64,000 nucleotides of DNA from Cloacibacterium caeni (GTDB lineage Bacteria; Bacteroidota; Bacteroidia; Flavobacteriales; Weeksellaceae): positions 1,674,001 to 1,738,000 of the forward strand of contig NZ_OU015321.1 in NCBI RefSeq assembly GCF_907163105.1, given 5' to 3'. Below the pieces are notes generated by a model. The model saw only the letters and a program-made list of their open reading frames with translations. It was not told the origin of the DNA and did no database searches. Within the stretch, counting starts at the first letter, position 1. Each line of letters begins with the position of its first letter. Position numbers and translations under genes: made by a program. Shown here piece after piece: positions 1 through 7,644 of this stretch.

Positions 1-228
1 AATTTTTTATCAATTGAGTCGAGTTCCATAGATTATTTTTTGGAAAAAGTTTACAAAAATCAAATATAATCATAAATTTTTCTATTAATTTTAAATTTAA
101 CAGATTTATTTTCTATAATTAAAAATATTCATTGTAAAAAAGTTGGAATTTTTAGAATTTTATTACCAGAAATTTTATTTTCCTCAATCCTAAAGGACGG
201 AAAATTTCTTACATTAAAATTCAATATT

Positions 229-1434
229 ATGGAAAATTTCGATGCAGCAAATGCAATTCAAGACTTACAATATTTTGGGGAATTCGGCGGTGTAAATCCT
301 TCAATTTCTGACAGTTCAACTTATACTTTTTTATCTGCAAAAACCATGTTCGATACTTTCGAAGGCAATGCAGAAGGTTGTTATTTGTACTCCAGACATT
401 CATCTCCGATGAATTTATATTTAGCTCAAGCGTTAGCAAAAATGGAAGGAACAGAAGCAGCGAATGTTACCGCATCTGGAATGGGCGCGATTACTTCTAC
501 CTTACTTCAAATCTGTAAAAGTGGCGACCACATTGTTTCAGCCAGAACAATTTATGGTGGAACTTACGCATTCTTAAAAAACTTTCTGCCTCCTTTTAAC
601 ATTGATACAAGCTTTGTAGACATTAATAATTTTGAAGCAATAGAAAACGCCATCAAACCTAATACGAAGGTGATTTATTGCGAAAGCGTGAGCAATCCTT
701 TATTGGAAGTAGCAGACCTAAGAAAACTATCTGAAATTTGTAAAAAACATAATTTAAAACTGATTGTTGACAATACGTTTTCTCCACTTCAGATTTCGCC
801 TATTCAATTAGGTGCAGATATTGTGATTCACAGTTTAACGAAATTCATCAACGGAAGCAGCGATACAGTTGGCGGCGTTTATTGCGCATCTCAACAATTT
901 ATAGACGACACCAAAAATGTAAATAACGGAAGTTGTATGCTTCTCGGTCCAACTATGGATAGTTTTCGTTCCGCAAGTATTTTGAAAAACCTAAGAACTT
1001 TACACATCAGAATGAAAAAACACAGCGAAAACGCAATGTATCTCGCTGAAAAATTCGAAAAAGATGGTCTGAAAATAAATTATCCTGGTTTAAAATCTCA
1101 CAGAAATCATGAACTCATGAAATCTATGATGCATCAAGAATATGGTTTTGGTGGTTTATTAACTTTAGATGCTGGAACCGTAGACAAAGCCAATGAATTA
1201 ATGGAAATGATGCAACAGGAAAACTTAGGTTACCTTGCCGTAAGTTTAGGTTTCTACAAAACATTATTCTCTTGCAGCGGAAGTTCTACCTCATCTGAAA
1301 TTCCTGAAGAAGAAAGAATTTCCATGGGACTTTCTGACGGTTTAATTAGATTTTCAATTGGTTTAGACCATGACATTGAAAGAACTTATCAAAAGATGAA
1401 AGCTTGTATGGTGAAAGTGGGGATTTTGATGTGA
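229..1434 (+). CDS. Cys/Met-metabolism PLP-dependent enzyme (cystathionine gamma-synthase / methionine gamma-lyase family)
   Basis: A 401-residue fold-type I PLP enzyme acting on sulfur amino acids in the cytoplasm. Visible family marks are the YSRHSSPMN segment near residue 55 (Tyr/Arg phosphate binders), YGGTYAF near residue 110 (the active-site Tyr), a D-N-T-F motif (PLP-contacting Asp) and SLTKFINGSSD with the Schiff-base Lys near residue 205. The classical methionine gamma-lyase Cys after YG is Gly here, so a lyase of that exact type is less likely. Exact specificity (gamma-synthase, gamma-lyase or O-acylhomoserine sulfhydrylase) cannot be read from sequence. The length is normal for the family and the gene stands alone, followed by a terminator. 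Confidence 0.88.
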   Translation: MENFDAANAIQDLQYFGEFGGVNPSISDSSTYTFLSAKTMFDTFEGNAEGCYLYSRHSSPMNLYLAQALAKMEGTEAANVTASGMGAITSTLLQICKSGDHIVSARTIYGGTYAFLKNFLPPFNIDTSFVDINNFEAIENAIKPNTKVIYCESVSNPLLEVADLRKLSEICKKHNLKLIVDNTFSPLQISPIQLGADIVIHSLTKFINGSSDTVGGVYCASQQFIDDTKNVNNGSCMLLGPTMDSFRSASILKNLRTLHIRMKKHSENAMYLAEKFEKDGLKINYPGLKSHRNHELMKSMMHQEYGFGGLLTLDAGTVDKANELMEMMQQENLGYLAVSLGFYKTLFSCSGSSTSSEIPEEERISMGLSDGLIRFSIGLDHDIERTYQKMKACMVKVGILM

Positions 1435-1506
1435 TAATTTGATGATGCGATAATTTGGTGATTTGATAATGTGATAATGTGATAATTTGATGATGTGGTG
1501 ATTTTT
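1435..1506. repeat. Degenerate short tandem repeat (TGATAATTTGATGATG type)
   Basis: Directly after the stop codon of the PLP enzyme the sequence is made of imperfect units built from TGATAAT, TTGATGATG and TGTGATAAT. It has no coding potential. It forms the first part of a 391-base gene-free stretch (1435-1825), which also holds a hairpin doublet, a terminator, a palindromic element and the promoter of the next gene. Confidence 0.7.
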
Positions 1507-1579
1507 CGTTCCGTAGGAACGCAATGTGTGTAGAAATTAATAATAACGCTATCAAAGGCGTTCCGTAGGAACGCAATGT
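1507..1579. repeat. REP-like hairpin doublet (GCGTTCC-GTA-GGAACGC)
   Basis: The string CGTTCCGTAGGAACGCAATG occurs twice, at 1507-1526 and 1559-1578. Each copy is a short perfect hairpin with a GTA triloop; the second has 7-bp arms (1558-1574). The two copies lie in the same orientation about 51 bases apart. This layout resembles REP elements mobilised by RAYT transposases, but no RAYT gene is present in the window. Confidence 0.75.
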
Positions 1580-1626
1580 CAATCTTCATTCATTTTTCAA
1601 AAAAAAAAATAATTTTGATAATTTAT

Positions 1627-1653
1627 AAAACTGACCATGTGTCAGTTTTTTTT
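1627..1653 (+). terminator. Rho-independent terminator
   Basis: Arms AAAACTGAC (1627-1635) and GTCAGTTTT (1641-1649) surround a 5-base loop, followed by a T run. It should end transcription of the upstream PLP-enzyme gene. Confidence 0.75.
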
Positions 1654-1700
1654 ATTTGGCAAAATATTGGTAAAGTGAAAAGAAACGGAAGCCAATTTAT

Positions 1701-1760
1701 AGCCCAGATTGCAGCGGAAATCCTTTTTTTTTGAAAAAAGATTGCAGCGGAAAGCTGGTC
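1701..1760. repeat. Palindromic repeat family, copy 1
   Basis: The element runs AGCCCAGATTGCAGCGG, a T-rich arm, an A-rich arm, then GATTGCAGCGGAAAGCTGG. The flanking words 'ATTG(C)AGCGG' and 'AGCG.AAGC.GG' around a T(n)/A(n) stem recur at 15551, 58590 and 63624. In this copy the apical stem is minimal: CTTTTTT against AAAAAAG. Confidence 0.65.
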
Positions 1761-1787
1761 TGCGGTTGAAAGAATTTACAAAACGTC

Positions 1788-1821
1788 TTGCTCCTTATCA
1801 AATTTTAAAAAATTATCTTTG
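1788..1821 (+). promoter_or_regulatory. Bacteroidetes-type promoter
   Basis: TTG at 1788-1790 and a -7 box TATCTTTG at 1814-1821, 23 bp apart. The -7 box ends 4 bases before the ATG at 1826, so the mRNA may be leaderless. The box lies inside any longer reading of the downstream gene, which supports the ATG start. Confidence 0.6.
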
Positions 1822-1825
1822 CAAT

Positions 1826-2458
1826 ATGGATTTACAATTTATCGTAAGAGAACCCGAAAATATTACCCCACATACTCAACTTTTGGTGATGATTCATGGT
1901 TATGGAAGTAATGAAGAAGATTTATTTTCTTTTCGTCATGATTTGCCAGAAGATTGGATTATCGTGAGTTATAGAGCTCCAAAAATGACCGACTACAATG
2001 GTTTTTCTTGGTACGACATTGATTTTAACGATGCTGAAAAATTTATAGATGTAGAACAGGCGGTAGATTCTATGAAAGCGATTATGAAATCTATTGACAA
2101 CCTAAAACATCATTATCAGTTAGAAGGGAAAACCAATATGATGGGATTTTCGCAAGGTGGAATTCTTACGTTTGCTATGACGCTTACTTACCCGGAATAT
2201 TTTCAGAAAATCGCTTGTTTAAGTGCTTATCCAGAACCTAAAATCCTTAAAAATATTAAAGGCAAAAAAGAAATTCAGCATCTTAGATTTTTTATTTCTC
2301 ATGGAACTGAAGATGCCGTAATTCCATTAGAATGGGGAAGAAAAGCAGCAGACTTTTTGTATGAATTGGGCGCATTTTTCACTTTCAGAGAATACATGAA
2401 CGGACATGGCGTGAATCAAAAAAATTACATGGATTTAATTAACTTCTTTAAATCATAA
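1826..2458 (+). CDS. Alpha/beta hydrolase (carboxylesterase/phospholipase-like)
   Basis: A 210-residue cytoplasmic serine hydrolase of the small carboxylesterase / YpfH-like group. It has an oxyanion segment MIHGYGSNEEDL near residue 32, the nucleophile elbow GFSQGG near residue 108, and a C-terminal Asp (HGTEDAVIP) and His (GHGVNQ) that complete the triad. The frame is open 39 codons further upstream, but that part overlaps a palindromic repeat and the promoter, so the ATG at 1826 is preferred. The substrate is unknown; esters or lysophospholipids are usual for the family. Confidence 0.85.
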   Translation: MDLQFIVREPENITPHTQLLVMIHGYGSNEEDLFSFRHDLPEDWIIVSYRAPKMTDYNGFSWYDIDFNDAEKFIDVEQAVDSMKAIMKSIDNLKHHYQLEGKTNMMGFSQGGILTFAMTLTYPEYFQKIACLSAYPEPKILKNIKGKKEIQHLRFFISHGTEDAVIPLEWGRKAADFLYELGAFFTFREYMNGHGVNQKNYMDLINFFKS

Positions 2459-2460
2459 AA

Positions 2461-2488
2461 AAGGTGTTTCTGATTCAGAAACACCTTT
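2461..2488. terminator. Bidirectional terminator
   Basis: AAGGTGTTTCTGA pairs perfectly with TTCAGAAACACCTT, with A and T runs on the two sides. It lies between the convergent hydrolase and aminopeptidase genes and can serve both. Confidence 0.85.
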
Positions 2489-2495
2489 TTATTAT

Positions 2496-3794
2496 TTAAG
2501 AATTCATCAATTCTTCTATTTCTTCTACTTCAATCGGAATGTTTTTCATCAGATTAAAAGCAGGCCCAGAATTCTGAATCACCATATCATCTTCTATTCT
2601 CACCCCGAAACCTTCTGCAGGAAGATAAATTCCCGGTTCTACAGTAAACACCATATTTTCCACAAATTTATCTTTTAGAATTCCGTAATCATGGGTATCA
2701 AGACCTAAATGGTGAGACGTTCCGTGCATCATGTATTTTTTGTAAGCTGGCCAATTTTTATCTTGGTTCTGAACATCTGCTTTATCTAGAAGTCCTAATT
2801 CTAAGAATTTAGACGTGTAGAATTCTCCGCATTCTTTATGATAATCATACCAATTATTTCCAGGAACTAAAAGGGAAGTCGCAAAGTTTTTCATGTCTAA
2901 AACCGCATTATAAATCTCTTTTTGTCTCGCTGTAAATTTACCATTCACAGGAATCATTCTGGTAAGGTCAGATGAATAATTAGCATATTCTGCGCCTACA
3001 TCTAGTAAAATCACATCTCCATCTTTACATTGCATATTATTGGCAATATAGTGCAGTACATTTGCGTTTTCGCCACTTGCAATAATTGGTGTATACGCAA
3101 AACCTTTACTTCTATTTCTCAAAAATTCGTGCATCAATTCTGCTTCAATTTCGTACTCCCAAACTCCAGGTTTCACGAAAGAAAGCAATCTTCTCACGCC
3201 TTTTTCGGTGATGTTACATGCTTTTTGTAATAATTCTAGTTCTTCTGGTTCTTTGATACTTCTCAAATGCTGAAGAATAGGATTACTTCTTAAAATTTCA
3301 TGAAGCGGAAACTCTCTTTTTACTCTTTCGATGAATCTATCTTCACGAGTTTGCACTTCTAAAACCGCTCTATAATGCTCATTTCTATTGAGATAAATAT
3401 TTTCGGCTTCGTTCATCAAATTGTAGAAAATTCTATCAAAATCTGATAACCAAAGTACTGTTTTCACTCCAGAAACTTCAGTTGCTTTTTCTTTGGTCAA
3501 TTTTTCGCCTTCCCAAACAGCGATATGTTCATTGGTTTCTCTTAAAAAAAGAATTTCACGGTGTTCTTCATTATAAGCATCAGGAAAAATCAACAAAATG
3601 CTCTCCTCTTGGTCTACTCCGCTCAGATAAAAAATATCTCTATGCTGCGCAAAAGGCATTGTAGAGTCTGAACTTACTGGATAAATATCATTAGAATTAA
3701 AAATAGCCAAAGAATTAGGCTGCATTTTTTCTACAAACTTTTTACGATTTTTGATAAAAAGTGAACTAGAAATTTGTTCGTATTTAGTTGTCAT
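2496..3794 (-). CDS. pepP: Xaa-Pro aminopeptidase (M24 family, PepP-like)
   Basis: A 432-residue metalloaminopeptidase that removes N-terminal residues preceding proline. The N-terminal creatinase-like domain is followed by the pita-bread catalytic domain. The five metal ligands are visible: two Asp in LLDVGAEYANYSSDLTR, His in HGTSHHLGLD (near residue 357), Glu in VEPGIYL and Glu in RIEDD. The length matches bacterial PepP (about 430-440). It is monocistronic and convergent with the hydrolase to its left. Confidence 0.92.
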   Translation of the reverse strand: MTTKYEQISSSLFIKNRKKFVEKMQPNSLAIFNSNDIYPVSSDSTMPFAQHRDIFYLSGVDQEESILLIFPDAYNEEHREILFLRETNEHIAVWEGEKLTKEKATEVSGVKTVLWLSDFDRIFYNLMNEAENIYLNRNEHYRAVLEVQTREDRFIERVKREFPLHEILRSNPILQHLRSIKEPEELELLQKACNITEKGVRRLLSFVKPGVWEYEIEAELMHEFLRNRSKGFAYTPIIASGENANVLHYIANNMQCKDGDVILLDVGAEYANYSSDLTRMIPVNGKFTARQKEIYNAVLDMKNFATSLLVPGNNWYDYHKECGEFYTSKFLELGLLDKADVQNQDKNWPAYKKYMMHGTSHHLGLDTHDYGILKDKFVENMVFTVEPGIYLPAEGFGVRIEDDMVIQNSGPAFNLMKNIPIEVEEIEELMNS

Positions 3795-3878
3795 TGTATG
3801 AAAATTAGAAAGTTTGGTAAAGTTAATGAATTTTGAAAAAAGCGATAAGGCTTTAGCATCATTAATTTCCGTTAATTT

Positions 3879-4889
3879 TTATGTTAATTTTTCCGTTAAT
3901 TTTTTAAATTGTTTTTCGGCATCTTTTCCTTCGTATAAAATACTGAAAACTGTGTTGATGATTGGCGTTTTCAATTTCTTTTCGTAAGCAATTTCATAAA
4001 TTCCACGAGTTGCGTAATATCCTTCTGCAACCATGCTCATAGATTGCACCGCAGATTTCACGGTATAACCTTTACCGATAAGATTTCCTAAATTTCTATT
4101 TCTAGAAAAAAGTGAATAAGCAGTTACCAATAAATCTCCTAAATATGCACTATCATTCACTTCTCTGTGCTCTGGATAGATTGCATCTAAAAACAATTCC
4201 ATTTCTCTAATTGCATTAGAAACCAAAACCGCATTAAAGTTATCACCATAACCTAATCCACTTGCAATTCCTGCTGCAATAGCATAAATATTTTTAAGAA
4301 TAGCACTGTATTCATTGCCTAAAATATCTTTGGAACAGCTTACTTTGATATAATCCGAAGTAAAAAGTTCTCTAAGTGAATCAATATGTTCTTTTTCTGC
4401 TGCTGCAATGGTAAGATAAGACAATCTTTCCATCGCCACTTCTTCTGCGTGACAAGGCCCTGCAATTACCGCCTGACTTCTGAAACCAATTTTAAAAACA
4501 TCTCTTAAATAATGCGCTACCACATCATTATGTTTAGGAACAATCCCTTTGATTGCAGAAACGAATAATTTTCCTTCGTAATCGCAAGTCATTTTTTCTA
4601 TTGCATCTACAAGATAGATAGAAGGAGTTGCTAAAACTACGATATCACAAGCAGAAACCAACTCATTAATATCTGTAGTGATTTTTAGTTTTTTTACATC
4701 AAAAGTAACCGAAGTAAGGTAGTTAGGATTATGACCGCGCAATTCTAGAGCTCCTTTTACAAACTCATTTCTTACGCACCAATGCACCAATTTCGCATTT
4801 TCTAATAGCATTTTTACAATTGCCGTAGCGAAACTGCCGCTTCCTACAACCCCAATAGTTGGCAATGTTTTGCCTTTCTTTTTAGCCAT
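3879..4889 (-). CDS. gpsA: Glycerol-3-phosphate dehydrogenase [NAD(P)+]
   Basis: A 336-residue cytoplasmic enzyme that reduces dihydroxyacetone phosphate to sn-glycerol-3-phosphate for phospholipid synthesis. The N-terminal Rossmann motif GVVGSGSFATA is followed by family motifs VVLATPS, SAIKGIVP, VIAGPCHAEEV and the catalytic-domain segment ILKNIYAIAAGIASGLGYGDNFNA, in which a Lys of the family is conserved. The start is set at MAKKKGK because a TATCTTTG -7 box (4912-4919, minus strand) lies inside the longer 347-residue reading. Confidence 0.93.
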   Translation of the reverse strand: MAKKKGKTLPTIGVVGSGSFATAIVKMLLENAKLVHWCVRNEFVKGALELRGHNPNYLTSVTFDVKKLKITTDINELVSACDIVVLATPSIYLVDAIEKMTCDYEGKLFVSAIKGIVPKHNDVVAHYLRDVFKIGFRSQAVIAGPCHAEEVAMERLSYLTIAAAEKEHIDSLRELFTSDYIKVSCSKDILGNEYSAILKNIYAIAAGIASGLGYGDNFNAVLVSNAIREMELFLDAIYPEHREVNDSAYLGDLLVTAYSLFSRNRNLGNLIGKGYTVKSAVQSMSMVAEGYYATRGIYEIAYEKKLKTPIINTVFSILYEGKDAEKQFKKLTEKLT

Positions 4890-4911
4890 TTTAAAAAATT
4901 TGGTAGAAAAA

Positions 4912-4919
4912 CAAAGATA
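4912..4919 (-). promoter_or_regulatory. -7 box of gpsA
   Basis: TATCTTTG on the minus strand, 22 bases before the chosen ATG. It would fall inside the coding region if the upstream ATG at 4922 were used, so it decides the start. No clear -33 TTG is seen at the usual distance. Confidence 0.6.
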
Positions 4920-5115
4920 CAAATTATAGTGAGAAGCTAAACCTTAAAAAAATCATATTAACAAAAATAGATTTCACAGATTGACTTTATCTGCTGAGTT
5001 TCAAGTATAATAAAAGCAATAATAATCCATTATTTTTTAACAAATTTATACTTTTATTAACAATACTTTGGCATAATTTTTATCATAATTCATCGTTTTT
5101 GGATGAGCAAAAACA

Positions 5116-5143
5116 TTGATTTAAAATATTTTAATTAATTTTG
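5116..5143 (+). promoter_or_regulatory. Promoter TTG-N17-TAATTTTG
   Basis: TTG at 5116-5118 and TAATTTTG at 5136-5143 with the standard 17-bp spacing. This is one of the best matches to the Bacteroidetes consensus in the window. A leader of about 30 bases precedes the peptidase ATG at 5179. Confidence 0.7.
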
Positions 5144-5178
5144 GCGTCGCTAAAAATTGAAAAACTGAGAAAAAAGTA

Positions 5179-6069
5179 ATGAAGAAATTTTTTATAAAAA
5201 AGAAGAATGTTCAGCTATTCATGGGCGCTCTTCTTTTCGTAATCCTTCTGCAAAGTTTTGTTATTGCAAAATTATATTCAGAAAAAGATGACAAAAACTA
5301 TCAAGTCAATTTAGTAAAAATTAACACCCAAAAAGACAGCTTAGATTTCTTTAAATTAAAAAATGATTTAGCTGCTGTAGACAATACAGTAAGAACAATC
5401 AACAATTATTTAAAGGCAAAAAACGCTTCTAATCTAAGTATAGAAGCTCTATCTAGAGACAGCTTATCTAGTTCGGTTTATCTGTCTAATCAGAGTTCTA
5501 GATATTCTGAATATCTCGTAGAATTAGAAAAACGTTTACAACAAGTTCCAGTAGGGCATCCTATAAACAATGGCTTTCTATCTTCTAATTTCGGAATGAG
5601 AAAAAATCCTATTCCGTCTAAGAAAATCCTACTCGCTTCTGCAAGACCTCTTGCTATTTCATCTGAAAAAATAGAAAAAGACAGCGCTGGAAATGTAATC
5701 AACAAAAGCAACGTTAACGTAGCATCAAAAAACGCTGCTCCTGCTGAAAAAGACCAAATGCAATTCCACAAAGGAATAGATTATGGCGTAAGTTATGGTA
5801 GCGATGTAATGTGTACCGCTACTGGAAAAGTGATTTTTGCAGGTCAAAAAAGTGGTTACGGAAACTGTGTAATCATCAGTCATGGCAATGGTTTAGCAAC
5901 ACTTTATGCTCACCTTTCTAAAATTAATGTAAAAGCAAACCAAAGTGTAAAAGCGGGAGAAGTAATCGCACAATCTGGCAATTCAGGAAGAAGTACTGGT
6001 CCACATTTACATTACGAAGTTCATAAGAACAACACGCCTGTAAACCCTAAATTATTTCTGAATTTATAA
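5179..6069 (+). CDS. M23 family peptidoglycan metallopeptidase
   Basis: A 296-residue protein with an N-terminal membrane anchor (about residues 13-33), a charged middle part and a C-terminal LytM/M23 domain. The zinc ligands are visible: His and Asp in FHKGIDYG (near residue 200) and HLHYE (near 278), plus the LYAHL His. It should cleave peptide bonds of peptidoglycan in the periplasm, or regulate an amidase if its activity is low. It has its own promoter and terminator, so it is probably monocistronic. Confidence 0.88.
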   Translation: MKKFFIKKKNVQLFMGALLFVILLQSFVIAKLYSEKDDKNYQVNLVKINTQKDSLDFFKLKNDLAAVDNTVRTINNYLKAKNASNLSIEALSRDSLSSSVYLSNQSSRYSEYLVELEKRLQQVPVGHPINNGFLSSNFGMRKNPIPSKKILLASARPLAISSEKIEKDSAGNVINKSNVNVASKNAAPAEKDQMQFHKGIDYGVSYGSDVMCTATGKVIFAGQKSGYGNCVIISHGNGLATLYAHLSKINVKANQSVKAGEVIAQSGNSGRSTGPHLHYEVHKNNTPVNPKLFLNL

Positions 6070-6091
6070 AATTGAAATATAAAATTTGAAG

Positions 6092-6122
6092 AAAGCATCC
6101 ACTTGATTGGATGCTTTTTTTA
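6092..6122 (+). terminator. Rho-independent terminator
   Basis: AAAGCATCC (6092-6100) and GGATGCTTT (6109-6117) followed by Ts. It ends the M23 peptidase transcript. The insertion sequence lies a few bases downstream. Confidence 0.85.
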
Positions 6123-6129
6123 TTTAACT

Positions 6130-6154
6130 TGACCCGTCCTAAAATAAGTTTACA
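6130..6154 (+). repeat. Left terminal inverted repeat of the IS
   Basis: This 25-base end matches the reverse complement of 7411-7435 except for the block CCG (TAA at the other end) and one further base. The shared core is TCCTAAAATA followed by GTTTACA. Confidence 0.9.
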
Positions 6155-6169
6155 CCCAATAGACTTATT

Positions 6170-6559
6170 ATGGAAAATCGAGAGAAGACAGTAGAAAAGC
6201 GTACACAACAAGATTACACAATGGCTTTTAAATTAGGTATTGTAAGCCGTGTAGAAAAGGGCGAATTCACTTACAAACAGGCACAACAACATTACGGTAT
6301 CCAAGGTAGAAGCACCGTTTTGGTTTGGCTCAGAAAATATGGTAATTTAGATTGGAGCAAACCCACCATTCATACCATGTTACAATCCAAAGAAACACCC
6401 GCCGAAAAGATTAAAAGATTAGAGAAAGAATTAGCTGATGAGAAACTGAAAACCAAAGTTCTCAATATGATGATTGATATCTCCGACAAGCAATACGGCA
6501 CACAGATCCGAAAAAAGTTTACGCCCAAACAGTCAGACAACTCCAAGAAAAAGGATTGA
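6170..6559 (+). CDS. IS3-family transposase OrfA (DNA-binding subunit)
   Basis: A 129-residue protein. An N-terminal helix-turn-helix (about residues 12-55, with TYKQAQQHYGIQGRSTVLVW) binds the IS ends. A leucine-zipper-like helix follows (about 85-105, with KIKRLEKELADEKLKTKVL), as in other IS3 OrfA proteins. The stop TGA at 6557 overlaps the putative orfB TTG start. Residues 1-116 are shared with the OrfAB fusion made by -1 frameshifting. Confidence 0.92.
   Translation: MENREKTVEKRTQQDYTMAFKLGIVSRVEKGEFTYKQAQQHYGIQGRSTVLVWLRKYGNLDWSKPTIHTMLQSKETPAEKIKRLEKELADEKLKTKVLNMMIDISDKQYGTQIRKKFTPKQSDNSKKKD
6511..6517 (+). other. Programmed -1 frameshift site A AAA AAG
   Basis: The heptamer lies in the correct zero-frame phase (codons AAA 6512-6514, AAG 6515-6517). 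Shifting -1 here turns RKKFTPKQ of OrfA into RKKVYAQTVRQLQEKG, which joins smoothly to OrfB. The fused transposase would be about 410 residues. This is the usual way IS3 elements make active transposase. Confidence 0.8.
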
Positions 6560-7401
6560 GTTTATCCAAAATCTGCAGATTGTTTGGGATAAGCAGACAA
6601 GCCATTTACCAGCAGCGCCAAAGATTATGTGTTCGGGAAAAAGAATTGGAGAAAGTTAAACAATTCGTTGAGGAGATTCGTTTAGAACAGCCCAGAATAG
6701 GAACAAGAAAACTTTATTATTTGCTTAAAAATAAGTTCAAGCTTGAAAAGATAAAAATAGGCAGAGATGCGCTGTTCAATTATTTACGAAGAGAAAACCT
6801 GCTTATTTATCCTAAGAAAAGATATACAAGAACAACTTTCTCCAAACACTGGCTCAGAAAACACCCCAACCTTTTGAAAACGACTTGCCTAAAAAGAAAA
6901 GAACAGGTATTTGTAAGCGATATCACTTATATAAAAACCAAAACGAATGTCTGTTATTTATCTTTGGTTACGGATGCTTACAGCAGAAAAATAATGGGTT
7001 ACGAATTAAGTGAAAATATGAATGCTGAAAATGTAGTCAAAGCTCTGAAAATGGCCGTTAAAAACAGAACAACACATCTTCCGCTTATTCATCACTCAGA
7101 CAGGGGATTGCAATATTGCTCAGAAGTGTATCAGAAAGTACTTGTTGAAAACAAAATAAAACCCTCAATGACAGATGGCTATGATTGTTATCAAAATGCT
7201 TTGGCAGAAAGAATAAACGGAATATTGAAGCAGGAATTTTTAATTTATAAATGCAAAAACATTCAGGATTTAAAACAAATGGTTAAAGAAAGTATTTATA
7301 TTTACAACAACAAAAGACCACATCTTAGTCTGAAGATGAAAACCCCGGAAACAATCCACAAAAAATCCGGAAAATCAATATCTTCCGGATTGGTATTTTA
7401 A
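6556..7401 (+). CDS. IS3-family transposase OrfB (DDE catalytic part)
   Basis: A 281-residue reading from a TTG codon; the frame is open back to 6478, and in vivo it is probably made as the OrfAB fusion from the frameshift at 6511-6517. After an HTH_21-like region (ICRLFGISRQAIYQQ) comes the rve integrase core. The DDE triad is visible: Asp in FVSDITYI, Asp in HHSDRGLQY and Glu in NALAERINGILKQE. No internal stop or missing residue is seen, so catalytic competence is likely. Confidence 0.92.
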   Translation: MSLSKICRLFGISRQAIYQQRQRLCVREKELEKVKQFVEEIRLEQPRIGTRKLYYLLKNKFKLEKIKIGRDALFNYLRRENLLIYPKKRYTRTTFSKHWLRKHPNLLKTTCLKRKEQVFVSDITYIKTKTNVCYLSLVTDAYSRKIMGYELSENMNAENVVKALKMAVKNRTTHLPLIHHSDRGLQYCSEVYQKVLVENKIKPSMTDGYDCYQNALAERINGILKQEFLIYKCKNIQDLKQMVKESIYIYNNKRPHLSLKMKTPETIHKKSGKSISSGLVF

Positions 7402-7410
7402 TGTAAAACT

Positions 7411-7435
7411 TGTAAACCTATTTTAGGATTAGTCA
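7411..7435 (-). repeat. Right terminal inverted repeat of the IS
   Basis: Read from the outside inward it gives TGACTAATCCTAAAATAGG then TTTACA, matching the left end. It is flanked by the second ACT target copy. Confidence 0.9.
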
Positions 7436-7457
7436 ACTTTAGTGAAAATTTTGGGTC

Positions 7458-7601
7458 ATGAAAAAAGACAAAGTTCCTAAAAAAGACAAACAGAAGTCTA
7501 CAAAAAAGAATTCCAAGGAAAAGAAGGAAATCATTATCAATGAAAATTCTTCGCCAGTTTGCTTTGCAAAAAGTAAAGAAATAAGAGACGAATACCAATA
7601 A
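7458..7601 (+). CDS. Small lysine-rich hypothetical protein (47 aa)
   Basis: A short ORF starting at an ATG 20 bases past the IS target duplication and ending just before a terminator. The first half is almost entirely Lys, Asp, Ser and Pro, as in disordered nucleic-acid-binding tails. The second half (NENSSPVCFAKSKEIRDEYQ) is ordinary and reads like a conserved motif with one Cys. I do not recognise the family. The clean start, stop and terminator make it plausible as a real gene whose native upstream region was separated by the IS. Confidence 0.5.
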   Translation: MKKDKVPKKDKQKSTKKNSKEKKEIIINENSSPVCFAKSKEIRDEYQ

Positions 7602-7604
7602 AAA

Positions 7605-7628
7605 AAACTGACTCTAATGAGTCAGTTT
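7605..7628. terminator. Bidirectional terminator
   Basis: Perfect arms AAACTGACTC and GAGTCAGTTT with a TAAT loop, with A and T runs on the sides. It lies between the small plus-strand gene and the minus-strand oxidoreductase. Confidence 0.85.
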
Positions 7629-7644
7629 CAAAATATTTAATGGA

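Larger units (their letters stand above)
6130..7435 (+). mobile_element. Complete IS3-family insertion sequence
   Basis: A 1306-bp element starting TGAC and ending GTCA, with 25-bp imperfect terminal inverted repeats (6130-6154 and 7411-7435) and a 3-bp target duplication ACT (6127-6129 and 7436-7438). It carries overlapping orfA and orfB with a correctly phased A AAA AAG slippery heptamer. All parts look intact, so it may be recent and active. It inserted between a terminator and a small gene and interrupts no recognisable coding sequence. Confidence 0.93.

Noticed and set aside
1-228. A SAM or other riboswitch upstream of the sulfur amino acid enzyme gene
   Set aside because: The AT-rich leader has only the small palindrome TCCTAAAGGA; no SAM-I or SAM-II core motifs could be recognised.
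229-1434. Methionine gamma-lyase as a firm name
   Set aside because: The active-site Cys typical of that enzyme is Gly in YGGTYAF, so only the broader family can be supported.
1346-1589. Minus-strand reading frames across the end of the PLP enzyme gene and the repeat region
   Set aside because: They consist of translated low-complexity repeats (SNYHIITLSNHQII type) and REP hairpins, with no family similarity.
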